This document shows, piece after piece, positions 62,023 to 64,000 of a stretch of DNA of 64,000 nt (its first letter is position 1; every line of letters starts with the position of its first letter). The stretch covers positions 21,010,161 to 21,074,160 of the forward strand of contig NC_052046.1 of the NCBI RefSeq assembly GCF_015832195.1. Reading direction: 5' to 3'. The position numbers and the translations under genes were made by a program. The notes under the pieces were generated by a model that saw only the letters and a list, made by a program, of their open reading frames with translations, was not told the DNA's origin and did no database searches. The stretch is from Motacilla alba alba. Lineage: Eukaryota > Chordata > Aves > Passeriformes > Motacillidae.

Positions 62023-64000
62023 GTATGGCGTTGCAATGAGCATTATAGCAGTCAGAAGTTGTGTTGGTGTTGTATTGAATTTGTTCTTCTGGGAGATGAA
62101 AATTTCTATTGACAATAGAAGAAAATTGCCCTCCACAAATGTTGTAAATTCAGATAGTTTTCAATACAGTACTTTTTTTGCTTCAGATTTTGTTAAGTAA
62201 AAGTTTAAACAGCTAATAAAAAGTTCATAATAAAAGGTGCATGCATTTAAAGAAAAATAATGCAAACTCAGTTAAAGATTGATGTAAACTGTGAGAAGAC
62301 TCATACTTCTGTGGAATTCTTCAGTTGTTTGACTGTCAGTACTTCATTAAATAATCACTTTTAATTGTTGCTGAAATGAGGAAATGTCAGATCAGTAGTA
62401 GCAATAAAATGTTTCTGTATCCAAGTGATTATACACATGCATTTCAAAAGAAAAGTGGAAAGTGGTATTAAAAATATTTATTCATCTGTATTTATTAGTA
62501 AGCTGTCAGGAATATTACTTGGAATATCACTTACCTCTTACAGTGAAGGGTTTTAAACTTCTGAACTGTGCATCTCTCTGTCAAACACCATGTGTTTATT
62601 TATTTAGAAAGCTTGAGATATATGACAAATTTTGGAAGCTGTCATTCAATCAGTTCCCAGTCACAACTTGTTAAATACTTTTTTTCATAATTTCACGAGT
62701 GATTTTTTTTTTTTGCCTGTGTTGTATAAGCTGTGGAATATGCCTATATCATACAGTGAAAAGACTTGAGTGACAGGCAGTTGTGGCTGTCACTGGCTGC
62801 TTCCCCACTAGTATGTTCCTGCTTCTACATTCTTTTTGAAAATACTGCGATTGACATTTTTTCTTTAATTTTAAAATGTGATTTTGGAAGATCATGATAG
62901 TTGTCTAATGATAGTGACAGTAATTCTTTGTAGCTGTAGTAAGTACACAAGTCAGGTATAGTGACATCCTTGTTTCAGTGCATTTCCTTATTTCCTGCTG
63001 GTAATGCTGTTGCAGAATCCAGATAGCTAAACTTTGCCTGTGTGTAAGCTTTTCATTTCAGCATTGATTACACTTGTATGTCACATCCAGGAGGAAGGGC
63101 ACATGGTAGATGCAGTGAACAGGTTAGTTGTTTGGATTGTAGAAAAAAGCTGATGGATTTTTATTTTTTATTTTTAATCAGGACTGTTATAGCTTGTTTG
63201 TTATGTCTCAGTCAAATTTGTCCTTCCTGCAGACCTAAGAACTGGCCAGGTAATTGGTATCATGGGAAGGTGGTGCTCCAGTAGGTTCCATGCATTAAAT
63301 GTTCCAAAATAGTAAGAAAAAGTGAATATTGGCAGACTTTCTTTGCAATTTGCAACATGGATTTTGTAGCAGGAAGCATGTTTATTAGAAAGAAATTTCT
63401 GCTTTGAGGAAAGGTTTGCTGGGAATTTCTTTCTTCAAATATTACTGAAAACAATTGAGTTTTGAAGATAAATGAATATAGGGCTGCAGTAGGATCTGAA
63501 TCCAGTTGCATGGCTGCTCTTGCAGCAGCTTTGTCTATTAATCTCTCTCATAAGTGCACTGAGTTCCATCTTTTGGTTCAGAACTAGTGATTACTAGCTT
63601 AAATGTATGCAGTATTGCTTTTTCTCTGTCATTGCTCTTGAAGTTATATGACTTCTTTTCCTTTTGGAATTTACCCCTAGCAATCTACCTTTACTGTGTT
63701 TCTGTTAGATAGACTAGGCAAACCAAGCTCCTTCAGTTTTTTCTCACAGTGTACTTCTCCATTCCTAGTATTGTCTCGGTCACGGCTACTTTATAGCTGT
63801 TTCAGTTTGAGCTCTTTTCTTCAAAACTAATACCCAGCTGGTCAGTCTGCAGTGTTTGCTGGTTCAGTGATCACTTTGTGACTTGGACTCCGCTGGATGC
63901 TCTCTCCAGTGGTAGAATGAAAACTTCATCTCCTTGCTCCAATAAATTTTTTGCAGCTAAAGTAACCTGTCTGAGTGTCATCCCACAGAGTTCAGCAGTG
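62023..64000 (+). other. ERBIN: ERBIN intron 16, partial
   Basis: Begins with donor gtatgg; no acceptor and following exon found before the window ends. Contains the old CR1-like fragment at 63705-63825. Confidence 0.85.
63705..63825 (-). mobile_element. old CR1-like fragment
   Basis: On + the words agactaggcaaaccaagctc, cttcagttttttctcac, ttctccattcc, tattgtctcggtc and ctgtttcagtttgagctc fall in the order of the antisense CR1/L3-type 3' segment, but are heavily diverged. It looks much older than the other CR1 copies here. Confidence 0.45.

Overview
The window is vertebrate nuclear DNA, most likely from a bird. It is AT-rich, has spliced exons with GT-AG borders, and carries repeated antisense copies of CR1, the dominant avian LINE, plus LTR-like blocks. 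The only cellular gene I can support is ERBIN (ERBB2-interacting LAP-family scaffold), on the + strand. I identified it by recognising the family protein, not by a database search.

Layout: 1-10900 is non-coding and repeat-bearing. It holds a CR1 into which a second CR1 inserted (about 6055-7525), a 12/13-bp-unit microsatellite inside the older CR1, and an LTR-like element (7942-8680). A candidate 57-bp 5' UTR exon lies at 10901-10957. From 10958 to 23251 there is a long CR1 (13418-15770), a second copy of the LTR (18531-19243) and another LTR-like block. The ATG exon is at 23252-23449. Sixteen coding exons then run to 62022, with borders and phases that join into 594 uninterrupted codons. The last donor is in phase 0 and the gene continues past the right edge; the rest of the linker and the C-terminal PDZ domain are outside the window. 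The promoter and first exon are probably left of the window.

The encoded part starts with a short N-terminal segment carrying the Cys14/Cys16 pair that is palmitoylated in the mammalian protein. A leucine-rich-repeat array follows (about residues 23-402), then the beginning of an acidic, probably disordered linker (403-594). The LRR array is cut into 12 exons whose borders mostly fall inside repeats. Introns range from about 0.3 kb to 13.4 kb.

I found no undescribed multi-gene system. The best leads are a possible uORF whose stop lies 2 nt before the ERBIN start codon, a 188-bp identical patch in two otherwise diverged LTR copies, the nested CR1 with a microsatellite grown inside it, a (TA)n tract about 35 bp before an exon acceptor, and a 12-bp hairpin containing inverted AGGTCA half-sites. 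I saw no tRNA, rRNA, CRISPR array or other gene.
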